From NCBI GenBank assembly GCA_965216025.1, contig CBDCEX010000014.1, forward strand, positions 303,028-367,027: a stretch of DNA of 64,000 nucleotides, written 5' to 3'. The notes beneath the pieces are model-generated. The model ran no database searches and was not told the origin of the DNA. It was given only the letters and a program-made list of their open reading frames with translations. Every line of letters begins with the position of its first letter. Within the stretch, counting starts at the first letter, position 1. Below, piece by piece: positions 17,067 to 25,779 of this stretch. The translations under genes were made by a program, and so were the position numbers. Source of the stretch: JADFQT01 sp965216025 (GTDB taxonomy: Bacteria; Chloroflexota; Dehalococcoidia; Lucifugimonadales; UBA3495).

Positions 17067-18297
17067 CAGGGCAATCGCGTCTTATTATCTTTCTTAAATT
17101 TGTTTAAAATAGTAATCATCATGACGAAACTAGGGAGGGGTAGTGATGGTTCAGGCAACAGGCGCACCCATCGCCGAATACTTCGCGGCGTTGGACGACC
17201 CGAGGATTGATCGTACCAAGCGGCACAAACTTTTGGATATCGTCACCATTGCCCTTTGTGCCACCATCTGCGGCGCTGATTCTTGGGTGGATATCGAGCT
17301 CTTCGGCAACTGTAAAGAGGAGTGGTTCAAGTCCTTCCTGGAGTTGCCCAACGGTATCCCTTCCCATGATACCTTCGGCGACGTCTTCGCCCGCCTGGAC
17401 CCAGAGCAGTTTCAACGCTGTTTCATGGAGTGGGTCCAAGCCGTAGCCCAAGTCACCCAAGGCGAAGTGGTGGCCATCGACGGCAAGACGGTACGGCGCT
17501 CCCACGACCGTACCCTGGGCAAAAAGGCCATTCACATGGTTAACGTGTGGGCCTCGTCCCATGGCTTGGCGCTGGGCCAGACCAAGGTGGACGAGAAGTC
17601 CAATGAAATCACCGCCATCCCCAAGTTGCTACAGCTGCTGGAGCTCGCCGGTTGCATCATCACCATCGACGCCATGGGCTGCCAGAGGGAGATAGCCCGG
17701 GAGATCATTGAGGCTCAGGCCGACTATCTGCTGGCGGTGAAGGAGAATCAAGGCCGGCTGTACGATGACGTTCGCGACCTTTTCGAGGGCGCCGAGGAAT
17801 ACGACTTCGAGGGCGTCCCCTATGACTTCGCCCGCACGCTGAACAAGGGCCACGGCCGCCTGGAAACCCGTCAATGCTGGGTCATCACGGACCCGGACTG
17901 CCTGGACTATCTGCAAAACCGGCAGCAGTGGGCCAACCTCAACGCCGTGGTTAAGGTCACGGCTCAGCGGGAGACGGCAACCGGGACCACGGTCCACTCT
18001 CGCTACTATATCAGCAGTCTGGCCAGGCCTGCCCAGACTTTGTTGGAGGTCACCCGCCGACACTGGGGCATAGAAAACAGCTTGCACTGGTCTTTGGATG
18101 TTACCTTTCGAGAAGATCACAGCCTGGTACGTAAGGATAATGGGCCTCAAAACCTGGCAGTCCTGCGCCAGATAGCCCTCAATTTGCTGAAGCAGGAGTC
18201 CAGCCTTAAACGGGGACTTCAAGGTAAACGGCTGAAAGCCGGCTGGGTTGAGGATTACCTACTCAAGGTGCTCCTTGGTTAAGACGCGATTGCCCTG
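17067..18297 (+). mobile_element. ISAs1-family element, type a, copy 1 (1231 bp, 10-bp target duplication)
   Basis: Inverted ends CAGGGCAATCGCGTCTTA (from 17067) and its exact complement (18280-18297) bound the element. It is flanked by the direct repeat CCCCAGGTAG at 17057-17066 and 18298-18307. It inserted into the MFS transporter gene. A second copy of identical length lies at 59835-61065. Confidence 0.95.
17146..18282 (+). CDS. ISAs1-family transposase (copy 1)
   Basis: A 378-residue single-frame transposase. The N-terminal region YFAALDDPRIDRTKRHKLLD and the DDE core VVAIDGKTVRRSHDR, IHMVNVWAS, TIDAMGCQREIA and VKENQGRLYDD are typical of ISAs1. The C-terminal segment TRRHWGIENSLHWSLDV followed by FREDHS holds the catalytic glutamate. 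An in-frame GTG precedes the ATG at 17143; GGGAGGGGT lies before them. It differs from the copy at 59914 by only about five residues, so both copies moved recently and this one is probably functional. Confidence 0.95.
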   Translation: MVQATGAPIAEYFAALDDPRIDRTKRHKLLDIVTIALCATICGADSWVDIELFGNCKEEWFKSFLELPNGIPSHDTFGDVFARLDPEQFQRCFMEWVQAVAQVTQGEVVAIDGKTVRRSHDRTLGKKAIHMVNVWASSHGLALGQTKVDEKSNEITAIPKLLQLLELAGCIITIDAMGCQREIAREIIEAQADYLLAVKENQGRLYDDVRDLFEGAEEYDFEGVPYDFARTLNKGHGRLETRQCWVITDPDCLDYLQNRQQWANLNAVVKVTAQRETATGTTVHSRYYISSLARPAQTLLEVTRRHWGIENSLHWSLDVTFREDHSLVRKDNGPQNLAVLRQIALNLLKQESSLKRGLQGKRLKAGWVEDYLLKVLLG

Positions 18298-19242
18298 CCC
18301 CAGGTAGGTCACAGGCATCAAAATACCCAGAACCTGAAGGATGAACTTACCGTGGCCCTTGTTCATGACAACGTAGCCCAGCCCGAGCCCGGCGGCCCCG
18401 CCCCCAAACACTCCCAGCGCCAGAATCGCGCCCGACCATTGCAGGGATAGCTGGTAGGTGTTTAGCATGAGAGTTGGGTAAAAGGCCAAGAAGGCCGACC
18501 AGCAAAGGGTAGCCCCCACGAAGCCGAATCCCTGGACCCACAAATCCCGGTAGCCCAGAGCACCCCGCACCACCCCGGTCTCTCGAATTTCCTGGGGTTC
18601 CTGCCGTCTTGACAACCGTCTTCCATGTTCCGGAGTCCGGCGTTCCCTTCCCAAAATCATCCACAATACGCTCAGAACCACAAAGAGCCCGGCAAAGACG
18701 TTTAGGGTGGCACGCCAGTCATCCCCGAAGGCGGCCAGTATGAAGGGCGAAGCCGCCAGACCACCGCCCACCACCAGGCCAAACAATAGGTTGGAGACGC
18801 TGTTTACGAAAACGATCTCCCGGGGCGCGAACCATTGTTGAGTCAGGGAGACCCGGGCGGGCTGCCGCGCCATCACGGTGATGCCGAAAGCCAGCCGGCC
18901 GGCCATTAGCACGGCAAAGGCGGGGGCCCATCCTTGAAGGAAGAGGGCCGCAGTCCCTAAAACTAGGGTTACCGGGGTCAAGGCTTTGGGGCGGTAACGG
19001 GAGGTCCACCAGCTTAGGGGTATGGCCAGGGCGATGTTGCCCCAGAAAGCCGAGGACCCCAGCAGACCTTGTTGGAGCGGTGAGATATGAAGGTCAGCGC
19101 TGATGGCGGGGAGGAGGATTGCCCAGGGTGGACAACACCATGAATCCGGAGACCCCGGACAGCATCCAGAGGCCCATCACAACCCACCGGTAGTTGGACG
19201 GGGGTAAGGTGAACCAGGAGATAGCCGAAGAACTGTTCAGGA

Positions 19243-20439
19243 TCATCTCGCCGACAAGTAATCTTGAACTACTCTTACGGCAAGCTCCAACCCCAGTGCT
19301 AGGCAACTTTCATCAAAGGCAAATTCAGGTTGGTGAAGCGTCTGCGGGCCTTTCGTAGCATCGGCGGCTCCCAGCCAAAAGTAGCAACCTGGGACCATTT
19401 GCAGGTACCGGGCCATGTCGTCCGCCGCCGTGATACGGTGTTCCCAGATTGATCCATCCCCCACCAGATTCGCGGCATGCTGCTGTACTTGAGTTGTGAA
19501 ATCGGGGTCGTTAATTAACGGCGGGTTATCCGGATGATGCCGGAATTGGAAGGTGGCTCCCATAGCTTCCGTTATGCCTCGGGCCAGGGCCTCAATACGT
19601 TGGGGTATATGCTCCATCACCGCCATGTCGTAGCCCCGAATGGTACCGGTAATTTCTACCGATTCTGGAACAATATTCCTCTGGGTTCCCCCGTGTATAG
19701 TTCCCACCGTAACTACCGCAGATTTCATGGGATCGATATTACGACTTACTACAGTCTGGAGACCACTCACCAGCTGAGCTGCGGTCACTATAGGATCTAC
19801 AACTCGGTGAGGATAAGCAGCATGTCCTCCTTTCCCAATAATTTGCAGTTCAAAATTGTCGGTGGCGGCCATGGTAGCACCCGGGGCGACGCCCAAGATT
19901 CCAGCCGGGAGTTCAGCAAGGATGTGGAGACCCAGCACGGTATCGACTAGGGGAGTGTCCAATACTCCTTCGGCGATCAAAGTCTTGGCGCCGCCACTGC
20001 CTCCCTCCTCAGCTGGCTGAAAAACTACTTTCAGGTTCCCTCGAAGCTGCTCACGGCGTTGGTGAAATAGGGCGGCCAGCATCAGGGCTATCGCTGTATG
20101 ACCATCATGACCGCAAGCGTGCATCACTCCGGCGTTAACTGAAGCGTAGTCCACAAGCCGCTCTTCAGTAATGGGCAAAGCGTCGATATCGGCCCGATAC
20201 ATGATGGTCGGACCGGGGTGGTCCCCTTGAATCAGCGCTACTACCCCGGTGCCTGCCATGGATTTGATGTCGCTAACGCCTTGGGATTGAAGCCAGGCGA
20301 TGATGCGTTTGGAGGTTTCGGTCTCATGCCAAGACAATTCCGGGAATTTATGGAAGGCCCGTCTTAGCTGGATCAACTCCTCTCGCCGGGCGGTTACTTC
20401 TGGGTGGAGCTTGCTACTCCAGGACGGGTCAGTGCTCAT
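19243..20439 (-). CDS. M20-family amidohydrolase (hippurate hydrolase / N-acyl amino acid deacylase type)
   Basis: A 398-residue zinc-dependent amidohydrolase. Motifs in order: YRADIDALPI, MHACGHDGHT (Cys109, His111 and His114 as metal ligands), FQPAEEGGSGGA (adjacent glutamates), GKGGHAAYPH of the dimerisation domain, and the final HQPEFAFDESCL ligand region. This pattern fits the IAA-amino-acid hydrolase/hippuricase/AbgB subgroup, which cleaves N-acyl amino acids in the cytosol. Its stop overlaps the start of the MFS gene by ATGA, suggesting uptake or export of the substrate or product by that now broken transporter. Confidence 0.93.
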   Translation of the reverse strand: MSTDPSWSSKLHPEVTARREELIQLRRAFHKFPELSWHETETSKRIIAWLQSQGVSDIKSMAGTGVVALIQGDHPGPTIMYRADIDALPITEERLVDYASVNAGVMHACGHDGHTAIALMLAALFHQRREQLRGNLKVVFQPAEEGGSGGAKTLIAEGVLDTPLVDTVLGLHILAELPAGILGVAPGATMAATDNFELQIIGKGGHAAYPHRVVDPIVTAAQLVSGLQTVVSRNIDPMKSAVVTVGTIHGGTQRNIVPESVEITGTIRGYDMAVMEHIPQRIEALARGITEAMGATFQFRHHPDNPPLINDPDFTTQVQQHAANLVGDGSIWEHRITAADDMARYLQMVPGCYFWLGAADATKGPQTLHQPEFAFDESCLALGLELAVRVVQDYLSAR

Positions 20440-20791
20440 GAGGATTTCCTTGTGCAGTAGAATAAAAGGTGTCAGCTACGTCTGGGATCTTCAAACAATA
20501 TTTCCCCAGCTTAGATAATTGACAGTCAGTACCGAAGATTTCCTTGTAGCGGCGAATCTCCCCATTCTAGAGACAGTATGCTCATCCAGACCTAACAGCC
20601 CCGTTTTGAGACCCCGGTTTTTTACGTCAGCCGGTAGGTTCCACTCCGCCCTGAGGCCACCACACGTCCTTCCACTTCTAATTTTTATAAGTGAGCGACC
20701 ACCTGGTGGCGGGCCAAAAAGGCTGCCCCGTCTCGTTCATTCGTCAGCCTCTAAAGAATCAGTGTCGGCTCATGGATTGAGCACTGACGGT
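20440..20791. other. Intergenic, nothing recognised
   Basis: About 350 bp between the start of the M20 gene and the 3' end of the Lhr gene, both on the minus strand. It presumably holds the M20 promoter and the lhr terminator. No repeat or coding motif stood out. Confidence 0.4.
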
Positions 20792-23700
20792 CTAAGAAAC
20801 TGCCTTGGGCTGCAGCAAAAGTTCGCCTACCGGGGATGGATGCAACAGAGTGCGGGCCCTGGCGAAGGAAAGCTCGTCGGCGTTGGACTGGCGCACCGGG
20901 AGGCCGCTCTCTAGGGAGGCCACGGGCACGCCGTCACGAAACACCACCCGGTTGCCCAGGACCGCCGGCACCCGGTCACCTGGCGTCAGGATGCCCACGA
21001 CGTTCAGCGGGTCACAGGCGGAAACGGCCACCATCTGTCCGTTGTGCTCCTGCTTTTTGACGGCCCGCAAGGATTCCACCGCCTCGGGCAGGGCGAATTG
21101 CTCGCCCACGAACCCGGAAACGAACCGGCCCCCGCGTATCTCGCCCCTGGCTTCCAGCCGGCGCAGCACCCTCACGAGTTCCCTCCACCGGGGCGCTATG
21201 GGCTCCCTGGCCAGCAGTTCCGGAAATATGATGCCGTATCTAAGCAATAGCTGCCGCGCTCTGGCTTCGGTAGGGTTATCCTTGGGGTCGGCCGCCTCCA
21301 GCAGGGACCAACGGCCCTGTCCCGGCGGGCGACGCAACAGGCTGCGGCGGGGCTTGGCCGCCCGGCGGCCCCGGTGGCCATCGACGTTATTGCCCTTGAT
21401 CCTTCTCCGCAGAGGCTCCAACCCGTCGGATGTTATCCGGCCGGTCGCGGCCAACTGCCATAGCGCCTCCTCCACGTCGACGGGGAGCCGGCGGGTGCCC
21501 GAGACCATGTCGGAGAGGAAGCAGGCCCCTCGGCGGGAAAGAACATCCAACACCTCTCCGGCCGCGCCCGGTAGGTTGAGCTCTTCGCCCTGGGGGGCGT
21601 CCCACAGCCAGTCGATGCACTCCCGCAGGGCCAGTGTGATGGGTGTGGTTCGAGTCAGGGCGGAGCGACTGGACGGACTCTTACCATTAGTTCTATGGCC
21701 GCTGGACCGGGAACGGGAAAGGCGGCCCCACACCACATCGCCGCCCAAGCAAAGGCTGTCCAAGAAACCGGGTTTGTAGGAATTCATCCGGCCGGGAAGC
21801 AGCTCGGTTTCCAGGGCGCCGCAAGCGGCCTCGAAGCCCTGCATCTGCTCGATTATGTCAAACAGGCCACCCTCGCCTTCCAGCCTGGACGACGGGTCTA
21901 CGTGCTGCCATTTCAGTAGGAATCTCACAAATGTGGCCGGGGCCACCGGCTCCACCTCTCGGCGGAGGCCTCCGATGGTGGCACGGTGGATCCGGGCCAA
22001 TATTCGCCGGTCGCAGAATTCCTCCTGCTCCGTCTCTGTGCTTAATCTTCCGGACCTGAATCTCCCGCGTAATACCAGGCCTTCCACTTCCATCTGGTCC
22101 ATGGCGTAGTTGACCGCTACGGCCTCGATGCCCAGGTTTTCCGCCATCTCTTCGCAGGTGAAAGGCCCCGAACACTCAGTCCAGCCCCGTACGATGACAA
22201 GCAGGGCGTCTTCCATTATAATCCGGGCGTCTGCGCTCACGCCAGACGGCGGTTGCGGCTCAAATTTAACGCCGGGAATGGCCGCCAGCAACAGGGGCAA
22301 TCCCTCGGTAGCCGCCCAGGCCCGTTTGCCGTCGGGCCGGGTGATGCGATAGGCCCGTCCCGCCTCGACCAACTGCCGGAACCACCGGTCCAGGTCCCCG
22401 GCTTCAGGTCTAGCCTCCCCGGGGGCCTCTATGGGGGATCGATGGTTCTCCGGCATCAATCCCAGAATCAGCAGGGCTTCATGCAGTTCGTCGGCGTCCC
22501 TAATACGGGGCCAGGCATTGGCCGTTTCATTCTGTATGGCTTGGGCGTCCAACGCTCCCAGGTCTTGGGGGTCATCGGGCAGGGCCCGGCGCAGGGAAAC
22601 CGCCCGTGCCCGGCGCTCCTCCAGAGGGGCATCGTCCAGGAAAGCGTAGGGCATGGCGTTGAGAATCTGGTGGGAAAAGACTGATGGCTGCACGGTGTCC
22701 TTGGCGTAGACCTCAATGTCTCCCGTTTCAATTCGCGCCAGCACATCTTTTAGGCCTTCCAGATCCATATTCTCGGTGAGGCAGTCACGGATTGCTTCGA
22801 AAACCAGGGGATGATCGGGCGGCTCTATGTCCCCAGGAGGGGCGTTGTCCTGGCAGGCCACCTGGGCGGGGAAAACCGCCGCTAAGATATCGTCGGAACG
22901 CATCCGTTGCAGGGGCGCCGGGACCTTTCGTCCGCCGTTCCAACGCTGAATGGCCAATGCGCGGGTGGCGTCCCAGCGCCAGCGCACGCCAAACAGGGGC
23001 GCCTGAAGCACCGCCTGAAGCAAGACGTCTGCCACTGACTTGTGGTTGAGGTAGTTGAATATGTCGTCCAGGGGAAAGGATAGGTTCGGACCCAAGGAAA
23101 AGTTGAGACCGTCATCGGTGGCCGAAGCCTGCAGTTCAAAATCGAAGGTGCGGCAGATACGCTTCCGCAACGCCATGCCCCAGGCCCGGTTGATGCGCGC
23201 GCCGAAGGGGGCATGGATCACCAGGTGCATACCGCCGCTTTCGTCGAAAAATCGCTCGGCCACCACCCTCTTTCCAGTGGGCACGGCGCCCAGCACCCGG
23301 ACGCCTTCCTCCAAATACGCCACAAGTTGGCGGGCCGCCTCCAGGGAAACTTGGGCCTCGGTGGCCACCCAGTTTTGGGCCCCGGCGAGGTCCCCCAGCC
23401 GCTGGGCGATTCCTTCCCGCAAATCGGTGACCTCTTGGGAAAGTTCATCGGTCCTTCCGGGGGCTTCTCCCAACCAGAAGGGAACGCTGGGGCTCTGGCC
23501 CTGGGCGTCTTCCACCCGGACTTTTCCGCTCTCTATGCGGCGGATTTTCCAGGGAGTGTTTCCCAAGAGGAAAATGTCTCCCGCCAGGCTCTCAATGGCA
23601 AAATCCTCGTTCACCGTGCCCACGAAGGTTTCTTCGGGGTCGGCGATGACATCGTAATCGGCGTTGTCGGGTATGGCGCCGCCACAAGTGAGCGCCGTGA

Positions 23701-25204
23701 TGCGCGCCCCGCGGCGTCCCCGCAGCAGGCCGTTGACGCCGTCCCGATGTAGTAACGCCCCGGAGCGGCCCAGCCTGGGGGAGAACCCCTTGGACAGCAC
23801 CTCCACTACCTGATCGAACTTCTCCCTGGGCAGGTCCCGGTAGGGATAGGACCGGCGACAAAGCTGGAAAAGATCGTCTTCTGCCCACTCCTCGGCGGCG
23901 CAGCTGGCGACTATCTGCTGGGCCAGCACGTCCAGGGGCCAAGGAGGTATCGCCAAGGTATCCAGGTTGCCCCGGCGTACGCCCCTCAAAAGAGCGGTGC
24001 ACTCTAGCAGTTCGTCCCTGGTCAAAGGGAAAAGCCGGCCCTTGGGTGTCCCGCCCACGGTGTGCCCGGACCGGCCGATGCGCTGCAATAGCAAGCCGAT
24101 GGAACGGGGTGAGCCTATTTGCACCACCAGGTCGACGACGCCGATGTCGATTCCCAGTTCAAGGGAGGCGGTGGCAACGCAAACCTTGACCTGGCCGGTC
24201 TTGAGTTTCTCTTCGGCTGCCAGCCGGATGGCTCTGGACAGGCTGCCGTGGTGGGCTACCACCGCTTCTTCGCCCATCCTTTCCGCCAGTTGATGGGACA
24301 CTCGCTCCACCAGCCTTCTGGTGTTGACGAACACCAGGGTGCTCCCGTGGCTGGCAGCCAGATCGGTGATGGTATCCAGTGTCTCCCCCCAAACCTCGTG
24401 GGCGGCGATGGGGCCCAACTCTAGACTTGGAAGCTGCAGGTCCAGGTCCAGTTCCCTGGCGTGTCCCGTGTCCACTATCTGGCATTGCGGATGGCCCTGT
24501 TCCCCGGCTTTATAGTCAATGCTGTCGTTTCCGACCAGGAACCGGGCGACCTCTTCGATGGGCCGTTGGGTGGCCGATAGTCCGATGCAGGTGATGGGGT
24601 CTTCCGCCAGGGCCCGCAGGCGTTCCACCGACAGGGAAAGGTGGGAACCGCGTTTGTCGCCGACCACGGCGTGGATTTCATCGAGAATTAAGGTCTTGAC
24701 GTGTTTGAGTCCCTCCCGCCCGCTGATGGAGGTCAACAGTAGGTACAAAGACTCCGGAGTGGTGATCAAAATATGGGGAGGGCGCTTGGCCATTTTCTGG
24801 CGTTCCGAGGCTTTAGTGTCGCCGGTGCGCACCCCGGTGCGGATCTCGGGCAATGGCATGCCCAATTCTTCCCCCAGGGCCTGTATCTCTTCCAATGGCC
24901 CCGCCAGGTTTTTCTGGATGTCGTTGGAGAGGGCCTTCAGGGGGGAAACGTACACCACCTGGGTGGTGTCGGGCAGCCCTTGATTCGAGTCCGGCGAGTC
25001 CTGAAGCTCCAGGCCCTGACGCACCAGGGAGTCGATGCAGGTCATAAACGCAGCTAGGGTTTTCCCTGAACCGGTGGGAGCGGATATCAGGGTGTGTGTG
25101 CCCTCGGCGATGGCCGGCCACCCCTGGGCTTGGGCATCGGTGGGGCCTTGGAACTTGCCACTAAACCAGGTGCGGATGATGGGGTGGAACTGGGAGAGAG
25201 GCAT
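20792..25204 (-). CDS. lhr: Lhr-type large ATP-dependent helicase
   Basis: At 1470 residues it has the full length of bacterial Lhr. It starts FHPIIRTWFSGKFQGPTDAQ (Q-motif region), with Walker A APTGSGKT at 42-49, YVSPLKALSNDIQKNL (Ia), DEIH at 175-178 (motif II), GLSATQRP (motif III), and VVQIGSPRSIGLLLQRIGRS as motifs V/VI. The Lhr winged-helix and beta-barrel core follow, then a long C-terminal half with the DUF4145/HTH-type Lhr-CTD regions (IPGVKFEPQ, FEAACGALETELLPGRMNSY and others). Lhr is a 3'-5' DNA/RNA-DNA helicase implicated in DNA repair. It is intact, in contrast with the genes on both sides, and is probably a core gene. Confidence 0.95.
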   Translation of the reverse strand: MPLSQFHPIIRTWFSGKFQGPTDAQAQGWPAIAEGTHTLISAPTGSGKTLAAFMTCIDSLVRQGLELQDSPDSNQGLPDTTQVVYVSPLKALSNDIQKNLAGPLEEIQALGEELGMPLPEIRTGVRTGDTKASERQKMAKRPPHILITTPESLYLLLTSISGREGLKHVKTLILDEIHAVVGDKRGSHLSLSVERLRALAEDPITCIGLSATQRPIEEVARFLVGNDSIDYKAGEQGHPQCQIVDTGHARELDLDLQLPSLELGPIAAHEVWGETLDTITDLAASHGSTLVFVNTRRLVERVSHQLAERMGEEAVVAHHGSLSRAIRLAAEEKLKTGQVKVCVATASLELGIDIGVVDLVVQIGSPRSIGLLLQRIGRSGHTVGGTPKGRLFPLTRDELLECTALLRGVRRGNLDTLAIPPWPLDVLAQQIVASCAAEEWAEDDLFQLCRRSYPYRDLPREKFDQVVEVLSKGFSPRLGRSGALLHRDGVNGLLRGRRGARITALTCGGAIPDNADYDVIADPEETFVGTVNEDFAIESLAGDIFLLGNTPWKIRRIESGKVRVEDAQGQSPSVPFWLGEAPGRTDELSQEVTDLREGIAQRLGDLAGAQNWVATEAQVSLEAARQLVAYLEEGVRVLGAVPTGKRVVAERFFDESGGMHLVIHAPFGARINRAWGMALRKRICRTFDFELQASATDDGLNFSLGPNLSFPLDDIFNYLNHKSVADVLLQAVLQAPLFGVRWRWDATRALAIQRWNGGRKVPAPLQRMRSDDILAAVFPAQVACQDNAPPGDIEPPDHPLVFEAIRDCLTENMDLEGLKDVLARIETGDIEVYAKDTVQPSVFSHQILNAMPYAFLDDAPLEERRARAVSLRRALPDDPQDLGALDAQAIQNETANAWPRIRDADELHEALLILGLMPENHRSPIEAPGEARPEAGDLDRWFRQLVEAGRAYRITRPDGKRAWAATEGLPLLLAAIPGVKFEPQPPSGVSADARIIMEDALLVIVRGWTECSGPFTCEEMAENLGIEAVAVNYAMDQMEVEGLVLRGRFRSGRLSTETEQEEFCDRRILARIHRATIGGLRREVEPVAPATFVRFLLKWQHVDPSSRLEGEGGLFDIIEQMQGFEAACGALETELLPGRMNSYKPGFLDSLCLGGDVVWGRLSRSRSSGHRTNGKSPSSRSALTRTTPITLALRECIDWLWDAPQGEELNLPGAAGEVLDVLSRRGACFLSDMVSGTRRLPVDVEEALWQLAATGRITSDGLEPLRRRIKGNNVDGHRGRRAAKPRRSLLRRPPGQGRWSLLEAADPKDNPTEARARQLLLRYGIIFPELLAREPIAPRWRELVRVLRRLEARGEIRGGRFVSGFVGEQFALPEAVESLRAVKKQEHNGQMVAVSACDPLNVVGILTPGDRVPAVLGNRVVFRDGVPVASLESGLPVRQSNADELSFARARTLLHPSPVGELLLQPKAVS

Positions 25205-25386
25205 GAGGTAAGTTTAGCATAAGCGGTCTGGCCCGGTGGGGTCTGATGTCGCGTAGCGGATTGCCCAGTTCGGCAATCCGAATTCCCTAGGGAAGGCACG
25301 CTTTTCAGGGTAAAAATTGTGCGGGCGCCCATATATAGGGTAGGGCAACCTCCTAAGCCATGCCGGGGAGTGTAGAGGCAAGGGCA

Positions 25387-25635
25387 ATGGACACGATTTA
25401 TCAGCGATGTTGCGGGCTGGACATCCAAAACAAGGTGGTGGTGGCCTGCCTGATTGGGTCTGGGGCGGGGGGAAGGCCTGGTAAAGAGATTCGTAGCTTT
25501 GGCACTATGACGGCGGACCTGTTGGAACTGTCGGACTGGCTCGCCGCAGCGGGATGCACTCATGTGGCCATGGAAAGCACTGGGGTTTACTGGAAGCCCA
25601 TCTACAACCTCCTGATCGGCGGCGTGGCCCAATAA
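25387..25635 (+). pseudogene. IS110-family transposase, N-terminal fragment
   Basis: About 80 residues: MDTIYQRCCGLDIQNKVVVA, KEIRSFGTMTADLLELSDWL, and GCTHVAMESTGVYWKPIYNL. This is the RuvC-like DEDD N-terminal domain of IS110 transposases (Asp in GLD, Glu in MEST). The frame stops at 25635, before the transposase_20 C-terminal domain, so it is a dead remnant. Full-length members are about 350-400 residues. Confidence 0.85.
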
Positions 25636-25779
25636 AGGTAAACTTGGTGTGTTTGGTAGCATTTGCCAACATCGGCACGCGGCCATATAGTCTGTGCTAT
25701 CTCAGGTTAGCGTGTTCATGAAAGCACTGGAGTCCATCTGGGTAATATCGATCAAGCTTAAACGCAATAAGGAGGAGCT

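Larger units (their letters stand above)
16730..19246 (-). pseudogene. MFS transporter split by an ISAs1-family insertion and one frameshift
   Basis: The ATG at 19246 overlaps the stop of the upstream M20 gene (ATGA), so it was the second gene of an operon. The first helix reads YRWVVMGLWMLSGVSGFMVL, then the frame breaks near 19110-19125 and resumes in the next frame (ILLPAISADLHIS). Helices continue to VLGILMPVTYLG at 18308. There the IS begins; on its far side the protein continues MIITGSIPILIGLTLLNGVA to FSLTAAGIFLHTGTH. Removing the IS and one 10-bp copy joins TYLG to MIIT in frame. About 400 residues and 12 helices would be expected. The substrate is unknown. Confidence 0.8.

Noticed and set aside
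20805..25057. Several plus-strand frames of 70-320 residues opposite the Lhr gene
   Set aside because: All are shadows of a GC-rich 1470-residue gene with clear helicase motifs.
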